This document shows, piece by piece, positions 62,112 to 64,000 of a DNA stretch of 64,000 nt. Position 1 is the stretch's first letter. Each line of letters starts with the position of its first letter. This DNA is from AP-15 sp963755435. Lineage in GTDB: Bacteria > Pseudomonadota > Alphaproteobacteria > ATCC43930 > CGMCC-115725. A program made the position numbers and the translations under genes. Location of the stretch: contig CAVWJX010000005.1 of NCBI GenBank assembly GCA_963755435.1, forward strand, positions 124,001 through 188,000, given 5' to 3'. The notes beneath the pieces were generated by a model. It ran no database searches. It was not told where the DNA came from and worked only from the letters and a program-made list of their open reading frames with translations.

Positions 62112-63221
62112 ATGCAGGTGCGTGCCGCGGTCGCCTACGAAGCGGGCAAACCGCTGACCCTCGAAACCGTCGATCTCGCCGGTCCGCGGGCGGGCGAGGT
62201 GCTGGTCGAAGTGAAGGCCACCGGGATCTGCCATACCGACCAATACACGCTCTCCGGCGCCGACCCGGAGGGGCTGTTTCCGGCGATCCTCGGCCATGAG
62301 GGCGCCGGCATCGTGGTCGAGACCGGGCCCGGGGTCAGCTCGCTCAAAGCCGGCGATCACGTGATCCCGCTCTACACGCCCGAATGCCGGCAATGCGAAT
62401 CCTGCCTCTCGGGCAAGACCAATCTGTGCACCGCGATCCGCGCCACCCAGGGCCGCGGCGTGATGCCCGACGGCACCAGCCGCTTCTCGCGCGGCGGCAG
62501 CCCGATCCATCACTATATGGGGACCTCGACTTTCGCCAATTTCACGGTGCTGCCGGAGATCGCCGTGGCCAAGATCCGCGAGGACGCGCCGTTCGACAAG
62601 GTCTGCTACATCGGCTGCGGCGTCACCACCGGGATCGGCGCGGTGATCAACACCGCCAAGGTCGAGCCGGGCGCCAAGGTCGTCGTCTTCGGGCTCGGCG
62701 GCATCGGCCTCAATGTCGTGCAGGGCTGCCGGCTGGTCGGGGCCGACATGATCGTCGGCGTCGACCTCAACCCGGGCCGCCGCGCGCTGGCCGAGCAATT
62801 CGGCATGACCGATTTCGTCAACCCGCGCGAGGTCGCGGGCGACCTCGTCCCCTATCTCGTCGACCTGACCCGGGGCGGCGCCGATTACAGCTTTGAATGC
62901 ATCGGCAATGTCCACACCATGCGACAGGCGCTCGAATGCTGCCACCGCGGCTGGGGCGTCAGCACGATCATCGGCGTCGCCGCATCCGGCCAGGAGATCA
63001 GCACCCGTCCGTTCCAGCTGGTCACCGGGCGGCGCTGGCAGGGCACCGCGTTCGGCGGCGCCAAGGGCCGCACCGACGTGCCCAAGATCGTCGACTGGTA
63101 CATGGCCGGCAAGATCAACATCGACGATCTGATCACCCACCGTTTGCCGCTGGAGCGGATCAATGAGGGCTTCGAGCTGATGGAGCGGGGCCAGTCGATC
63201 CGCAGCGTCGTCGTTTATTAA
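62112..63221 (+). CDS. Class III alcohol dehydrogenase / S-(hydroxymethyl)glutathione dehydrogenase
   Basis: A 369-residue zinc-dependent dehydrogenase. The catalytic zinc cysteine-histidine pair is in EVKATGICHTDQYTLSGADP and LGHEGAGIVVETGPG, and the structural zinc cysteines in CRQCESCLSGKTNLC. The NAD-binding FGLGGIGLNVVQGCRLVGAD is intact. The overall sequence is the GSH-dependent formaldehyde-oxidising type (with the family GGAKGRTDVPKIVDWYMAGK and LITHRLPLERINEGFELMER). GGGAGAAG precedes ATG 62112; the frame open upstream is dismissed. Formaldehyde detoxification is likely. Confidence 0.92.
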   Translation: MQVRAAVAYEAGKPLTLETVDLAGPRAGEVLVEVKATGICHTDQYTLSGADPEGLFPAILGHEGAGIVVETGPGVSSLKAGDHVIPLYTPECRQCESCLSGKTNLCTAIRATQGRGVMPDGTSRFSRGGSPIHHYMGTSTFANFTVLPEIAVAKIREDAPFDKVCYIGCGVTTGIGAVINTAKVEPGAKVVVFGLGGIGLNVVQGCRLVGADMIVGVDLNPGRRALAEQFGMTDFVNPREVAGDLVPYLVDLTRGGADYSFECIGNVHTMRQALECCHRGWGVSTIIGVAASGQEISTRPFQLVTGRRWQGTAFGGAKGRTDVPKIVDWYMAGKINIDDLITHRLPLERINEGFELMERGQSIRSVVVY

Positions 63222-63274
63222 CGGCCAGCCGAGGCTATTGACGACCGGCCGCCGAGCCTGGAGCGGAGCCCGTC

Positions 63275-64000
63275 ATGAAAGTCGGTCTGTTCGTCAACAC
63301 CCAGTTCCCGCAAGGCGTCAGCCTCGCCGAGCGGGTGCCGGAGATGGTGGCGCAGGTGCGCGCGGCGCATGACGCCGGCTTTGCCTCGCTGTGGTTTCCG
63401 CATCACTGGCTGACCCACCCGCTGCAGATGCTGCAGTTGATGCCGGTCATGGGCTACCTCGCGGCCCACGCGCAAGGGATGACCATCGGTCCGAACATCC
63501 TGATCCTGCCGCCGCTCAACCCGGTGCATGTGGCCGAGGAAGCCGCCACCCTCGATGTGCTGACCGGCGGCAACTTCATCCTCGGCGTCGGCCTCGGCTA
63601 TCGCCAGCCGGAATTCGACGCCTTTGGCATCCCGCTCAAGGAGCGCGCGGCGCGCTTCAACGAGAGCATCGCTGTGATGCGCCGGCTGTGGACCGAGGAC
63701 CGGGTCACCCATCGCGGCCGGTTCTATACCGTCAACGATGCCGGCCTCGGGGCCAAGCCGGTGCGGCCCGGCGGACCGCCGCTCTACATCGCCGGGCAGG
63801 CCCCGGTGTCGGTCAGGCGGGCGGCGCGGATCGGCGACGCCTGGCTAATCGTCAACAGCGGCGGGCTCGGTACGGTAGCGCCGCTGATGCAAACCTATCG
63901 TGCAGCATTGCAGGAATATGGCCGCACCCCGATCGAGTTTCCGATCACCGTCGAATGCTATGTCGGCGCCCGCCAGGCGACCGCGCTCGAGGAATGCCGC
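63275..64000 (+). CDS. LLM class flavin-dependent oxidoreductase (partial, C-terminus off window)
   Basis: The first 242 residues are visible, from ATG 63275 with GGAG eight bases upstream. MKVGLFVNTQFPQGVSLAER, FASLWFPHHWLTHPLQMLQL, the GPNILILPPLNPVHVAEEAA strand and GGNFILGVGLGYRQPEFDAF are classic for bacterial luciferase-like monooxygenases, and RRLWTEDRVTHRGRFYTVND follows. The gene follows the class III alcohol dehydrogenase by 53 bp on the same strand. It is the third LLM gene in the window, so a set of monooxygenases is suggested. Substrate unknown. Confidence 0.85.
   Translation, partial: MKVGLFVNTQFPQGVSLAERVPEMVAQVRAAHDAGFASLWFPHHWLTHPLQMLQLMPVMGYLAAHAQGMTIGPNILILPPLNPVHVAEEAATLDVLTGGNFILGVGLGYRQPEFDAFGIPLKERAARFNESIAVMRRLWTEDRVTHRGRFYTVNDAGLGAKPVRPGGPPLYIAGQAPVSVRRAARIGDAWLIVNSGGLGTVAPLMQTYRAALQEYGRTPIEFPITVECYVGARQATALEECR

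Noticed and set aside
1..64000. CRISPR arrays, tRNA or rRNA genes, integrases, transposases
   Set aside because: I looked for regularly spaced direct repeats, tRNA-like cloverleaf ends (GGTTCGAATCC-type arms) and recombinase motifs in spacers and frames and found none convincing.

Overview
The window is about 64 kb of very GC-rich chromosomal DNA, densely packed with genes, in an architecture typical of Alphaproteobacteria and closest in feel to Rhodospirillales-like soil or water bacteria (an inference, not tested by phylogeny). Supporting signs are a FdxA-CarD pair, the block lptF-lptG-lptD-surA-pdxA-ksgA, pepA-holC-ndk on the opposite strand, a B12-dependent ribonucleotide reductase with a C-terminal zinc ribbon, and a SAM-II riboswitch in front of metZ. 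No rRNA, tRNA, CRISPR array, integrase or transposase was seen.

Layout. 0-5 kb: carD, fdxA and a TerB-like gene (minus strand), then envelope polysaccharide genes (a GT-B glycosyltransferase, an SMR-type small transporter, an O-antigen ligase-like protein). 4.6-7.1 kb: ndk, holC, pepA (minus). 7.3-15.3 kb: outer-membrane biogenesis (lptF, lptG, lptD, surA) running into pdxA and ksgA, preceded by a striking G-tract cluster. 15.5-22.5 kb: phosphoketolase, a broken acetate kinase, a DUF202 membrane protein, a CHASE3 hybrid histidine kinase and a lipoamide dehydrogenase. 22.6-24 kb: metZ with a complete regulatory leader (promoter, SAM-II aptamer, terminator). 24-27.8 kb: a three-gene operon with a split ThDP-dependent decarboxylase-like enzyme and a two-domain VOC protein, divergent from an MFS exporter. 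27.9-28.1 kb: a small SelW/Rdx-family gene interrupted by an in-frame UGA at the redox position and followed by a suitable hairpin, so a probable selenoprotein that ordinary gene calling misses. 28-34.8 kb: a polytopic membrane protein, a Rieske oxygenase, a GNAT, a methyltransferase and a small islet of less GC-rich sequence. 34.8-38.5 kb: nrdJ. 38.8-43.5 kb: oxidoreductases and a ThDP enzyme. 43.6-47.4 kb: a LOG-like protein and the NAD genes nadC and nadA, with a TauE/SafE permease between them and a perfect operator palindrome over the nadA ribosome-binding site. 47.6-64 kb: methyltransferase, aminotransferase, FAH-family/cupin pair, acyltransferase-3, two acyl-CoA dehydrogenases, BNR-repeat protein, AlkB, a membrane class III cyclase, VOC, LLM-type flavin oxidoreductases, a hotdog thioesterase, an S41 peptidase that lacks its usual catalytic lysine, a class III alcohol dehydrogenase, and a final LLM gene cut by the window edge.

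Most of the left half is housekeeping. The right half is rich in catabolic-type enzymes (Rieske, LLM, FAH, acyl-CoA dehydrogenases, VOC) whose substrates cannot be read from sequence. The most notable observations are the probable UGA-encoded selenoprotein, the acetate kinase remnant directly behind phosphoketolase, and the S41 peptidase with a Lys-to-Gln change. I saw no convincing evidence for an entirely new multi-gene defence or mobile system.
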